Below, one piece after another: positions 1 to 8,031 of a stretch of 64,000 bases of DNA (positions are counted from its first letter, which is position 1; every line of letters begins with the position of its first letter). The notes beneath the pieces were generated by a model. It was not told the DNA's origin and searched no databases. It worked only from the letters and a program-made list of their open reading frames with translations. Source of the stretch: Peribacillus deserti (GTDB taxonomy: Bacteria; Bacillota; Bacilli; Bacillales; DSM-1321); contig NZ_PGUY01000029.1 of NCBI RefSeq assembly GCF_002863585.1, positions 1 to 64,000 of the forward strand. The letters are read 5' to 3'. The position numbers and the translations under genes are program-made.

Positions 1-30
1 AGATACTAATCGATCGAGGACTTAACCTAT
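1..30 (+). rRNA. 23S rRNA, 3' end only
   Basis: The window opens inside the conserved last bases of bacterial 23S rRNA (ACTAATCGATCGAGGACTTAACC). The rest lies upstream of the window. The exact 3' end is set by comparison with the Bacillus consensus and may be off by a few bases. A spacer of about 70 bp leads to the 5S gene, as expected in a Bacillus rrn operon. Confidence 0.9.
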
Positions 31-101
31 TATGATTTATACTCGAGACACAAATCAGCCTTCTGTTATCTAGTTTTGAAAGAACGATGTTCTTTCCATT
101 T

Positions 102-219
<118 letters not shown>

Positions 220-226
220 TTAATAC

Positions 227-302
227 GGAGGATTAGCTCAGCTGGGAGAGCATCTGCCTTACAAGCAGAGGGTCGGCGGTTCGATCCCGTCATCCTCCAC
301 CA
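227..302 (+). tRNA. tRNA-Val (anticodon TAC)
   Basis: A full cloverleaf of 76 nt: acceptor GGAGGAT pairing with ATCCTCC, anticodon stem TCTGC/GCAGA with loop CTTACAA (anticodon TAC at 260-262), T-arm GGTTCGATCC, and an encoded CCA end. It reads GUA/GUG valine codons. It is co-transcribed with the upstream rRNA genes. Confidence 0.95.
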
Positions 303-328
303 TTTATTTTTAAGTTAACTTTAATCGT

Positions 329-402
<74 letters not shown>

Positions 403-423
403 TAAATAGCTTCTCGTATTAAA

Positions 424-456
424 AAAGCTGCCAGCCTTTGCTGCAGCTTTATTTAC
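424..456 (+). terminator. Rho-independent terminator of the rrn/tRNA operon
   Basis: Inverted repeat AAAGCTG ... CAGCTTT followed by a T-rich stretch, 20 bp after the last tRNA. It closes the rRNA-tRNA transcription unit. Confidence 0.75.
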
Positions 457-539
457 GTTTAAAAGGCCCTAATACATGTCCTACATTATTTGAATACTGT
501 AGTCTTAGATTGTTGAAATTCAATAAAGCAAAATAAATT

Positions 540-715
540 GGCTCTATAATATTTGTTGGGGTCGAGGGAAAATTTCCGGGCATAAAAAAACACGCAAACT
601 TCCATTTCTTTTATACTTGAATTGTCGAGAAACAAGTAAAGGATGAAGTTGCGTGCATATGAATTTTACCATGAATATCCCAGGTTTAAAAGGGGTTGTC
701 CCTACAGGATTATGA
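540..715 (+). mobile_element. ISL3-family IS remnant (left end plus transposase start)
   Basis: Begins with GGCTCTATAATATTTGTTGG, which resembles the left inverted repeat of ISL3-family elements. At 659 an ATG opens MNFTMNIPGLKGVV, like the N-terminus of ISL3 transposases (MNxxMNIPGLxxV), but a stop follows after 18 codons at 713-715. The remainder of the transposase and the right end are not recognisable, so this is a dead fragment. The assignment is from memory of the family. Confidence 0.6.
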
Positions 716-892
716 AACAAAAGAAAAACAAATATTCAAGTTACCAAAACCAGTGATGATGGACTCAAATATTAACGAAACTCCAGTGTTAATATTGGTT
801 TTAGAATATGTTTTTTTCAACTCGTAATGAATGGCATAAGAACGTACCCCTTCACCTAATGGGCGCAACGGTTCTGTCTTAACTTTCGACAA

Positions 893-932
893 AAAGATGG
901 TCCGATTTTTAATCGGCCATCTTTTTTGGTAC
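893..932 (+). terminator. Strong hairpin with T tract between IS remnant and operon
   Basis: GATGG-T-CCGATT, loop TTT, AATCGG-CCATC, then TTTTTT. A long, nearly perfect stem with a U tract reads as a bidirectional terminator that would isolate the downstream operon from rrn or IS transcription. No intact gene lies directly upstream, so it may be a leftover of a lost gene. Confidence 0.7.
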
Positions 933-967
933 TCTCTTTTTGTACATGTTTGAATATTTAAACTATA

Positions 968-996
968 TTGACATAAAAAAGACAAACAAGTATATT
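968..996 (+). promoter_or_regulatory. Sigma-A promoter of the ADH/ABC/aminotransferase operon
   Basis: -35 TTGACA (968-973), 17-bp spacer, -10 TATATT (991-996), about 50 bp ahead of the first gene. It is one of the best sigma-A matches in the window. Confidence 0.8.
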
Positions 997-1014
997 AATG
1001 TGATAGTATTAATA
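993..1014 (+). promoter_or_regulatory. Candidate operator (TATTAAT-N8-ATTAATA)
   Basis: A perfect 7-bp inverted repeat with an 8-bp spacer overlaps the -10 box and probable start site, a position suited to a repressor. No regulator gene is adjacent, so the binding protein is unknown. The AT-only arms make chance occurrence possible. Confidence 0.4.
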
Positions 1015-1044
1015 ATTATACATAGCTAGAAAGGGAGATTCTGT

Positions 1045-2142
1045 TTGAAGGTAACAACTGGCCCGGCTCAATATGTTAGAAAAGCGGGATTATTATCCGA
1101 AGCCGGTTTATTTATTAAGAAACTCGGAAAGACCGCAGTGCTAATCGGAGGAAACACCAGTAGAGAAATAGTAGAGGGGAATTTAAGGAAGAGTTTATCA
1201 GCTCAGGGTATTACTTTAACGCATTCTTTTTGGTATGGTGATGAATCCTCTATTAGCCATATTAATAGTCTTGTAGAGAAATTAAGCTCCCTCAGCTATG
1301 ATGTCCTTATAGCAGCTGGCGGGGGCAAAGCCATTGATACCGTTAAAGCTGCAGCATACCGCGTGAATAAACCACTTGTGGCAATTCCGACCATTGCTGC
1401 TACCTGTGCGGCGGCTACACCGATTTCCATTCTATACAGCGATGAAGGTGAGTTTATAGAGATCAGCCGGGATTCGAAAGCTCCTGAATTAGTGTTAGTG
1501 GATTCTAATATAATATTGCATTCACCCGTTCGCTATTTAATTGCAGGCATTGGGGATACACTGGCAAAGTGGTTTGAAACGAAATGTTCAATAAAAAAAG
1601 TAGAACCTAATGTTATGAACCAGACAGCAATAGCGATCGCGGGTCAACTATACCAAACATTACTGCAAAAGGGGAAAGCAGCCGTCACCTCTTCAGAAAC
1701 TCAAAGACTAACAAGCGAATTTGAGGATATCGTGGATGCGGTTATTTTAGTAAGCGGAAGTGTAAGCGGCTATGGCGGCGATGACTGCCGGACTGCGGCT
1801 GCACATGCCATCTACTCCGGTTTGACCATCTTTCCTGAAGTTCACCAAACCTATCACGGCGAAATTGTCGCCTTTGGGATTTTAGCCCAGCTATGTATGG
1901 AAGGTGTGGCCGATGAAAAATTAAAATCGGTCATCCGTTATTACCAGGAAGTCGGTCTTCCTTATACATTAAAGCAGATGGGGATCAACAAACTAACGGA
2001 TGATCAATGGAAGCAGCTGGGAAATATGACCGTTACCATTGAAGATATGGCGAATATGCCATTTGAGGTGACACCCGATATGGTTATATCGGCAGTAAGC
2101 CAGGCGGATAGAATTGGAAATGAACTATTGCTAGGTAAATAA
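1045..2142 (+). CDS. Iron-containing/GldA-type alcohol dehydrogenase
   Basis: 365 aa, TTG start with ribosome site AAGGGAGA about 8 bp upstream. It belongs to the glycerol dehydrogenase-like branch of the metal-dependent alcohol dehydrogenases. Visible family features are the nucleotide-binding GGGKAIDTVKAAA (around residue 92), the PTIAATCAAATP segment, and metal-ligand regions GIGDTLAKW, AAAHAIY and EVHQTYHGE. The family oxidises polyols or reduces aldehydes/ketones with NAD(P)H; the substrate cannot be read from sequence. It is the first gene of an operon with a sulfonate/taurine-type ABC transporter and an aminotransferase, so it probably acts on the imported compound or its deaminated aldehyde. 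That role is inference. Confidence 0.85.
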   Translation: MKVTTGPAQYVRKAGLLSEAGLFIKKLGKTAVLIGGNTSREIVEGNLRKSLSAQGITLTHSFWYGDESSISHINSLVEKLSSLSYDVLIAAGGGKAIDTVKAAAYRVNKPLVAIPTIAATCAAATPISILYSDEGEFIEISRDSKAPELVLVDSNIILHSPVRYLIAGIGDTLAKWFETKCSIKKVEPNVMNQTAIAIAGQLYQTLLQKGKAAVTSSETQRLTSEFEDIVDAVILVSGSVSGYGGDDCRTAAAHAIYSGLTIFPEVHQTYHGEIVAFGILAQLCMEGVADEKLKSVIRYYQEVGLPYTLKQMGINKLTDDQWKQLGNMTVTIEDMANMPFEVTPDMVISAVSQADRIGNELLLGK

Positions 2143-2169
2143 TACATAGATATATAGGGGGAAATTACT

Positions 2170-3156
2170 GTGAAAAAGTGGATGATTATATTGTGTTCCT
2201 TATTGTTAGTATTTGCATTGGCTGCTTGTGGAAAAGAGCAATCATCTGGCAGTACTAAAAAGTCGTCTGAGCCTTTGAAAGTTACCTTGCCTACATGGAC
2301 AGGGTATGGGCCGTTGTTTTTAGCAAAGGAAAAGGGGTTTTTCGAAAAGAATGGCATTGATGTGGACCTCTCCATTGTAGAAGGATTAGCAGAGCGTAAA
2401 CAAGCTTTGGCCAGCGGGAAAATTGATGGGATGGCCACGGCCCTAGATGTTCAAGTCACCCTTGCAGCCTCAAAGATTCCGGTTAATGTGGTCTGGGTGT
2501 TGGATGATTCTTATGGCGGCGATGGAATTCTTGTGAAAAATTCAATTAAAGATGTAAAAGACTTAAAAGGAAAGACGATGGCATTCGAAGTCGGTTCTAC
2601 CAGCCATATGCTTGCATTAACAGCATTAAAGCAAGGCGGCTTAATGGAAAAAGACGTGAAAGTTGTCCAAATGTCTGCTGGTGATGCCGGGGCAGCATTT
2701 GCTGCAGGCAAAGTAGATGCAGCCGTGACGTGGGAGCCCTGGTTATCAAAAGGCGAACAGGCAAACGGAAAAGTTTTATTGACGACAAAAGACCTGCCAG
2801 GGATTATTGTCGATACCATCAGTTTTAAAGAAGAAGTAATTAAAGACCGCCCGGATGACGTAAAAGCATTTGTAAAGGCAATGGGCGAGGCGATGGACTA
2901 TTGGAAAGAGAATAAAGAAGAAGCGGATAAAATCATGGCTAAAGGCCTTAAAATTGATGAAAAAGAATTCGTGGCAACTGAAGAGGGCTTGAAATTTTAT
3001 ACAAAAGAGGATAATCAACAGTTATTTGGGTCAGAAAGCAGCAAAGGATCGATCTATGAATCAACAGATTATGCGATCAAATTTTACAAAGAACAGAATA
3101 TCATTAAAGAAGAACCAAAAGTGGAAGACATTATAAACCCAAGCTTTCAAAAATAG
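2170..3156 (+). CDS. ABC transporter substrate-binding lipoprotein, SsuA/TauA/NMT1-like
   Basis: 328 aa, GTG start after AGGGGGAAA. A lipoprotein signal peptide ends at LAAC (lipobox Cys about residue 20), which anchors it outside the membrane. The mature part has the family pattern: PTWTGYGPLFLAKEKGFF near the N-terminus, DVKDLKGKTMAFE, and AGKVDAAVTWEPW. Relatives bind sulfonates, taurine, nitrate or pyrimidine precursors. The gene lies 27 bp after the dehydrogenase and precedes its permease and ATPase. The ligand is unknown; it is probably a small organic anion or amine processed by the flanking enzymes. Confidence 0.88.
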   Translation: MKKWMIILCSLLLVFALAACGKEQSSGSTKKSSEPLKVTLPTWTGYGPLFLAKEKGFFEKNGIDVDLSIVEGLAERKQALASGKIDGMATALDVQVTLAASKIPVNVVWVLDDSYGGDGILVKNSIKDVKDLKGKTMAFEVGSTSHMLALTALKQGGLMEKDVKVVQMSAGDAGAAFAAGKVDAAVTWEPWLSKGEQANGKVLLTTKDLPGIIVDTISFKEEVIKDRPDDVKAFVKAMGEAMDYWKENKEEADKIMAKGLKIDEKEFVATEEGLKFYTKEDNQQLFGSESSKGSIYESTDYAIKFYKEQNIIKEEPKVEDIINPSFQK

Positions 3157-3201
3157 ACATGCTGTTTCAGGTTTTGATGTTTAACTTTTCTATTTAATTT
3201 T

Positions 3202-3254
3202 AGAGCCTGACATATGGCAAGGGCTTATTCCTCATATGTTAGGCTATTTTTAAT
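3202..3254 (+). terminator. Intra-operon hairpin/attenuator between binding protein and permease
   Basis: AGCCTGACATATG pairs with CATATGTTAGGCT, followed by ATTTTT. The stem of about 13 bp lies between the binding-protein stop and the permease start. Such partial terminators are often found after binding-protein genes, where they raise the binding-protein message relative to the membrane components. Confidence 0.75.
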
Positions 3255-3277
3255 AGAATGAGAAATGGGTGATTTTA

Positions 3278-4075
3278 GTGCTGACAAAATTGTTTACGCC
3301 TAATAAAGAAATACCAAAAAAGCTTTATTCCTTAGCAGGATTATTCACGTTTATTTTATTTTTAGGCATCTGGTCATTCCTTAGCTATGGAGGAATGGTG
3401 AATCCGATATTTTTACCGACGCCGACGGTAGTATTAGGAACTGCGGTTGAATTACTATTTCATGGAGATCTACTACCCAATATCGGTATTAGTTTTATGA
3501 GGGTGCTGGTCGGATTTCTGGCTGCCGCATTGATTGGCATCCCGTTAGGAATTTTGATGGGCTCCTTAAGAATCATGGAAGGTGCATTTGAACCAATTAT
3601 CGGATTTATCCGCTATATGCCTGCTTCAGCCTTCATTCCACTATTAATTTTATGGATAGGTCTTGGAGAACCCGAGAAAATGAGTGTTATTTTCCTTGGG
3701 ACCTTCTTCCAGCTGACCCTCATGATCATGGATGTAACGAAAAATGTACAAAATGAATTAATTGAGGTCTCTTATACATTAGGAGCGAAAAGGCTGCACG
3801 TATTTACGAAGGTGATCCTGCCTGCGTCATTACCTGGAATTGTCGATACACTTCGCATCACATTCGGCTGGGCCTGGACTTATTTAGTGGTTGCCGAAAT
3901 TGTGGGAGCTTCAAGTGGTTTAGGCTATATGATCATGCAGGCCTCACGTTTCTTGGAGCCAGATAAAATTATTGTCGGCATCATAACCATCGGATTATTG
4001 GGACTCTTTACAGATATGGTTTTTAAAGCCATTTACCGGGCTTCGTTTTCGTGGATGAGAAAGGATGGTTTATAA
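3278..4075 (+). CDS. ABC transporter permease, SsuC/TauC-like
   Basis: 265 aa from GTG 3278; an alternative GTG lies 9 bp upstream at 3269. About six hydrophobic segments are visible. The EAA-loop region (ELIEVSYTLGAKRLHVFTKVILPASLPGI, around residues 160-190) is the contact site for the ATPase and is typical of BPD_transp_1 permeases of the nitrate/sulfonate/taurine group. It overlaps the start region of the ATPase gene, indicating tight co-translation. It forms the membrane channel for the ligand bound by the upstream lipoprotein. Confidence 0.9.
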   Translation: MLTKLFTPNKEIPKKLYSLAGLFTFILFLGIWSFLSYGGMVNPIFLPTPTVVLGTAVELLFHGDLLPNIGISFMRVLVGFLAAALIGIPLGILMGSLRIMEGAFEPIIGFIRYMPASAFIPLLILWIGLGEPEKMSVIFLGTFFQLTLMIMDVTKNVQNELIEVSYTLGAKRLHVFTKVILPASLPGIVDTLRITFGWAWTYLVVAEIVGASSGLGYMIMQASRFLEPDKIIVGIITIGLLGLFTDMVFKAIYRASFSWMRKDGL

Positions 4076-4076
4076 G

Positions 4077-4898
4077 ATGGTCAAAGCAACAGCAGAAAAT
4101 GCTGCCATACATACACCTCAAAAGGGTACTCCAAAGCTAGAAATTAAAGATGTCGGGAAAATTTTCAAAACAAAAAGTGGAGAGACTACAGCCTTAGAAA
4201 AAACTTCCTTTGCAATAAACGAAGGAGAGTTTGTAACCATCTTAGGACCCTCTGGATGCGGAAAATCAACCGTTCTTCGCATTGTCGCAGGGCTGGAAGA
4301 AGCCACTTCTGGACAAGTGCTGCTCGATGGTCAGGAAATCAGTGGTCCAGGGCCTGATCGGGGCATGGTGTTTCAATCGTATACGTTATTTCCATGGTTG
4401 ACCGTCAAGGAGAATATCAATTTCGGTCTAAAATTAAAGGGAGCATCCCATAATGAACGGGACAATGTGGCAAGGCATTACCTTCAATTAATCGGCTTGG
4501 AAGACTTTGAGAATCATTATCCAATCCAATTATCTGGAGGTATGAAACAACGTGTTGCTATCGCCCGGGCCCTAGCTAACGATCCGAAGATTCTATTAAT
4601 GGATGAACCATTTGGCGCATTGGACGCTCAAACAAGGAACATTATGCAGGAAGTTTTATTAAAGGCATGGGAAGAGTCAAAAAAAACGATCCTTTTTATT
4701 ACTCACGATGTAGATGAATCTATTTTTCTAGCAGATTCTGTTTATTTGATGACGGCAAGACCTGGCCGCCTAAAGAAAAAAATCCCTATCGTATTGGATC
4801 GGCCAAGAGAGTACAGTGTAAAAGGAGCTCCGGAATTTGCAAAATATAAAGAGGAATTGTTGTCTCTGATCAGAGAAGAGAGTCTAAAATCCATTTAA
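4077..4898 (+). CDS. ABC transporter ATP-binding protein, SsuB/TauB-like
   Basis: 273 aa from ATG 4077; an in-frame ATG at 4065 overlaps the permease stop more deeply and is less well spaced from AAAGGA. Complete nucleotide-binding domain: Walker A GPSGCGKST, Q-loop VFQSYTLFPW, signature LSGGMKQR, Walker B ILLMDEPFGALD and H-loop ITHDVDE. The family energises sulfonate/taurine/nitrate uptake. Together with the preceding two genes it makes a complete importer. Confidence 0.92.
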   Translation: MVKATAENAAIHTPQKGTPKLEIKDVGKIFKTKSGETTALEKTSFAINEGEFVTILGPSGCGKSTVLRIVAGLEEATSGQVLLDGQEISGPGPDRGMVFQSYTLFPWLTVKENINFGLKLKGASHNERDNVARHYLQLIGLEDFENHYPIQLSGGMKQRVAIARALANDPKILLMDEPFGALDAQTRNIMQEVLLKAWEESKKTILFITHDVDESIFLADSVYLMTARPGRLKKKIPIVLDRPREYSVKGAPEFAKYKEELLSLIREESLKSI

Positions 4899-4962
4899 GC
4901 AGTGTTTCTGCAAAAGTTTGCATATCAGGTAAGGGTTCGACTGATGAAAGGTGATGATCCAC

Positions 4963-6141
4963 GTGAATGTAAAATCTTTTTTTTCTGAACATATTAAAGC
5001 GGCACTTAAGAATGATCCGCCTGGTGCATGGATGCCAGATCTTCCAAATGGCTGCATTCGCTTGAGTTCTGGCTATCCCGATCCTGCTCTCGTTCCTGCT
5101 GTGGAGATAAAGGGAGCAGCAGTCAGGCTTCTTGATGAAGAGCAGGATTTACCGCTCCATTATCTAGGGAGTCCACGCATTGAAGGACTAAAGAAGCAAA
5201 TCCAGAAAAGGCTGGCAGAGCGTGGAATTGAAGTGATGGAGGATCAGCTTTTGATTACATCAGGAGCTTGCCAGGCGATCGATCTTATTGCCCGTATTCT
5301 CCTTGATGATCAAGCGGTCGTCGCGGTTGAATCTCCCACCTATATGGAGGCTTTGGAGATTTTTCAAAACTATACGGATCAGATCATAAGTATACCTGTG
5401 GATTCTGAGGGACTCCAACCAGAACGTTTAGAAGAAATACTGAACCAGAGGAAGCGTACAGATCTCACCCTCCCGCGTTTTTTTTATACCATCCCAACCT
5501 TTCAAAATCCAACTGGGACGACTATGACGATAGAGCGGCGGAAGCATTTATTGGAGCTCTCCAATGAGTTTGATTTCCTTATTCTTGAGGATGATGCATA
5601 CGGGGAATTAGCCTTCGGTAAAAGTACGCTTCCATTAAAATCTTTAGATAACCGCGGACGGGTCCTCCACGTTGGATCATTATCCAAGGTAGTGGCGCCA
5701 GGAATGCGGATCGGATGGATAGCAGGAGGCAGTGAATTCATTAAGGCTTTAGAATGGTTTAAAAAAGATTTAGACCATCCGTTTTCTCAAAGCACGATGG
5801 CTGTTTACTTAGAAAATGTCGATCTTGAGAAAAGGCTAGACCAGCTAAAAGATGTGTATCGGGCTAAATGTGATGCATTAATCCGTTCGCTGGAACAATT
5901 TCTTCCAAAATCGGTTAGCTGGTATGTACCAGAAGGTGGTTACTTTGTATGGATCAGGGTCCCAGGTGTCGATACATCACATTTATTGTCACAGGCTCTA
6001 GCCAAGGGTGTTTCTTATGTACCAGGGAAATACTTTTTCTTGGATGAAAAGGATGGAACCGAGTTTCTCCGGCTTTCTTTCAGCTATGCCGATGAGAAAG
6101 AAATAATCGAGGGAATACGGAGACTAGGGCAGATTATCTGA
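4963..6141 (+). CDS. PLP-dependent aminotransferase (fold type I, LysN/2-aminoadipate-like)
   Basis: 392 aa from GTG 4963, 9 bp after AAAGGTG; in-frame ATG 4954 is the alternative. Typical class I/II aminotransferase features: LHYLGSPRIEGLKKQI, SGACQAIDLI, the FQNPTGTTMT motif, the EDDAYGEL cofactor-ring segment and PLP lysine in GSLSKVVAPGMRIGW. It looks like the catalytic part of MocR proteins or 2-aminoadipate/valine-pyruvate-type transaminases, but has no GntR domain. As last gene of the operon it probably deaminates the imported amine or amino acid, giving an aldehyde or oxo acid that the first-gene dehydrogenase could reduce. Confidence 0.85.
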   Translation: MNVKSFFSEHIKAALKNDPPGAWMPDLPNGCIRLSSGYPDPALVPAVEIKGAAVRLLDEEQDLPLHYLGSPRIEGLKKQIQKRLAERGIEVMEDQLLITSGACQAIDLIARILLDDQAVVAVESPTYMEALEIFQNYTDQIISIPVDSEGLQPERLEEILNQRKRTDLTLPRFFYTIPTFQNPTGTTMTIERRKHLLELSNEFDFLILEDDAYGELAFGKSTLPLKSLDNRGRVLHVGSLSKVVAPGMRIGWIAGGSEFIKALEWFKKDLDHPFSQSTMAVYLENVDLEKRLDQLKDVYRAKCDALIRSLEQFLPKSVSWYVPEGGYFVWIRVPGVDTSHLLSQALAKGVSYVPGKYFFLDEKDGTEFLRLSFSYADEKEIIEGIRRLGQII

Positions 6142-6164
6142 TCTTTTTGTTATAATCTACCGCT

Positions 6165-6216
6165 AAAACCCGAATAAAGGCCACGGTTAACACGTGTCCC
6201 CCATTCGGGTTTTTAT
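6165..6216 (+). terminator. Terminator of the ADH/ABC/aminotransferase operon
   Basis: AAACCCGAAT and ATTCGGGTTT arms enclose a loop that itself contains CACGGTTAACACGTG, followed by TTATTA. It is 24 bp after the aminotransferase stop. Confidence 0.7.
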
Positions 6217-6229
6217 TATATCTACTGGC

Positions 6230-6465
6230 AGCCCTGTTCAACATAAATGTCAGGATTGGAACTGCCGCAGCTTTTTCTGGTAAATCCCAGCTTTGATTAC
6301 GCGGTCATAAGTTGGAACTGTGTTGATTGCTACCGGCAATGTAGTATCCGTTTTAGCTGCAACGAACTAGGTCGGGGTTTCCTTCATTTTCATGATTTCC
6401 GTATCAGTAATTAAATTATCATTTAAGCCTTCGCAAACCGGAAATGCAGCCGCAAAGTAAGCTGA
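6230..6465 (-). pseudogene. Unrecognised degraded coding remnant
   Basis: The reverse strand reads as short coding-like segments interrupted by stops (for example LPVAINTVPTYDRVIKAGIY). There is no start, no intact frame and no confident family. It lies directly before an IS110-type fragment, so it may be a gene broken by insertion and decay. Confidence 0.3.
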
Positions 6466-6474
6466 ACAAGGATG

Positions 6475-6760
6475 GGAGATAAGCCGAACCAACCATTCCA
6501 CAAGGTGTTTATGCAGAACTCCGTGTGGCCAAAAAAATACGTAATCTCCTAACTGTTGACCTTCAAACGGTGCAAGGCCAAATTAACAATTGGCTAGATC
6601 GGTATTTCCCTGAGTTTTTAACAGTCTTTAAGAGTTGGGAAGGGAAAGCAGCTTGGAATTTTTAAGGCTAGGAGCCTTACCATATGAACTGATTCATTTC
6701 ACGGATCAGTACTTATTGGATCATTTACGAATAGCAGTTAGTCGGAGTGTAGGACTAAAC
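6475..6760 (+). pseudogene. IS110-family transposase fragment
   Basis: One frame reads LRVAKKIRNLLTVDLQTVQG followed by NNWLDRYFPEFLTVFKSWEG. This strongly recalls the middle of Bacillus IS110-family (DEDD) transposases, between the catalytic domain and the C-terminal Tnp_20 part. It is followed by a stop and a shifted continuation, LRLGALPYELI. Both ends are missing, so the element is dead. Confidence 0.7.
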
Positions 6761-6945
6761 CAAAATACTAGACCTAAAACAAGCAGAATAGGCTTACTGG
6801 GTTGGTTGCTTGTATGAATTAGAATAGGCTGGCTATTTACTGGCATTGTTAGTTCAGCATTGTTGGTAGTAACAGGTATATCTTTTGTAATTGCATTATG
6901 TTTAGATTTTATTACAAATATAAAAACTAAGAATCTTAAATAAAG
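6760..6945 (+). pseudogene. Remnant of a small membrane protein
   Basis: After an internal stop (TGA near 6817) the frame continues with two hydrophobic stretches (LFTGIVSSALLVVTGISFVI) and ends at TAA near 6942. There is no ribosome site. I cannot name the family. It continues from the IS110 fragment and may be fused debris. Confidence 0.3.
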
Positions 6946-7064
6946 TAATTCAATAAAAACGACCAATAAGTTCAGAAGGTAGTTTTTTTCGGTCGTAAAT
7001 CAACATTATTATTTAACATAGCTAAAGAAATAAAAGGTTAAAGCAGACCGTAGGCTAAGGCAAT

Positions 7065-7430
7065 GTGAAGCCAAAACATGGTGTAGAGGGTGTGAAGCCG
7101 GCGGTTACAGTATTTAGTTATGCTCAGGAGGGATGTGGGAGAGTGAGCCTTTTCTTAATAGCTCGATTAAAAGGGATGGAAAAGGAAGTGCAGTTGATGG
7201 CAGAGCGTGAAAGTGGTAGTTTGTCGTTTTCGGTTCAGGTGGTAGATTTAAGGATAGAGGAGCGGATCCTGTCTACGTGGGAAGATGCCAAGGAGCTCTT
7301 GATGCGTGTCAGTGGTCAAAGCCTTGATAACAAGTATATTCGGCCGAATTTTGTGGATTTGTTCTTGGAGTGCGGGCTGTCTTTGGGAAGAAAAAGTACA
7401 ATGCTCAGGAGCGTGTCACAGTCAATATAA
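7065..7430 (+). CDS. Hypothetical protein or fragment, 121 aa
   Basis: The uninterrupted GTG-initiated frame reads like real protein (mixed charged and hydrophobic, for example VVDLRIEERILSTWEDAKEL) but has no convincing ribosome site and no family I recognise. It lies in a decayed region between an IS110 fragment and the FAD monooxygenase. A truncated gene is at least as likely as a functional one. Confidence 0.3.
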   Translation: MKPKHGVEGVKPAVTVFSYAQEGCGRVSLFLIARLKGMEKEVQLMAERESGSLSFSVQVVDLRIEERILSTWEDAKELLMRVSGQSLDNKYIRPNFVDLFLECGLSLGRKSTMLRSVSQSI

Positions 7431-7444
7431 AAGAAACGATGGAT

Positions 7445-8019
7445 ACTTCGTGGCTGTTTGGGACACATAGGCTATAAATTTGCCTGCTTCAATTGTAATT
7501 TCAAGGTTTTCATCATTGCCATAATCCGTTATTGTTCCTCAATCCAGCTAATAATTTCCGCAAATATAGACTCAATCTACAATTAAACTAAAAAAGGAAG
7601 GTGCTGATCGAAGGGGGAGCCTTTCGACGGCTTAAATACGTTCAAGCAGAAGTTCTTACTATTTTAAAAAATAAATACAAAATAATAGCTGAAACTACAA
7701 TAATTCCCTCCTATCGTTGGAGTACCAAAAAAAGTCCTATTCCAGCTATAGTTTTTTCTTACAGTGTTCCTGTTATCCCTTTCGTCCCTCATAATATGCC
7801 TCCTTAATTTAAATAGAGAATTAATGTTTTTCTTTAAGAAATGAGTTAGAAGATAGTGATTTGTTCTTGACCAATTCATTCTTTTTCTTTTTTAATTTTA
7901 AATCATTTTTTTCATTTTAAATTCATCTTTGAATAAAACGTTTCTACTTTTTCATTTAATATAGTCTACTATTGTGCAATAATTAAGAAAAGTTAAAAAA
8001 CAATACAAGGCAATACAAC
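7445..8019. other. Gene-poor stretch before the monooxygenase
   Basis: 7447-7570 read in reverse gives short frameshifted coding-like pieces (ENLEITIEAGKFIAYVSQ). The rest is AT-rich with no supported gene. ATTGTGCAAT at 7973-7982, about 50 bp before the monooxygenase start, is a partial palindrome that could be a regulator site; I see no clear -35/-10 pair. Confidence 0.4.
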
Positions 8020-8031
8020 AGGAGGATGCTT

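Noticed and set aside
2004-2438. 144-codon antisense frame over the ADH/binding-protein junction
   Set aside because: Lies opposite two well-supported genes and has no translation signals.
7601-7807. 68-codon frame before the monooxygenase
   Set aside because: No recognisable family and no convincing start; it lies in decayed sequence.
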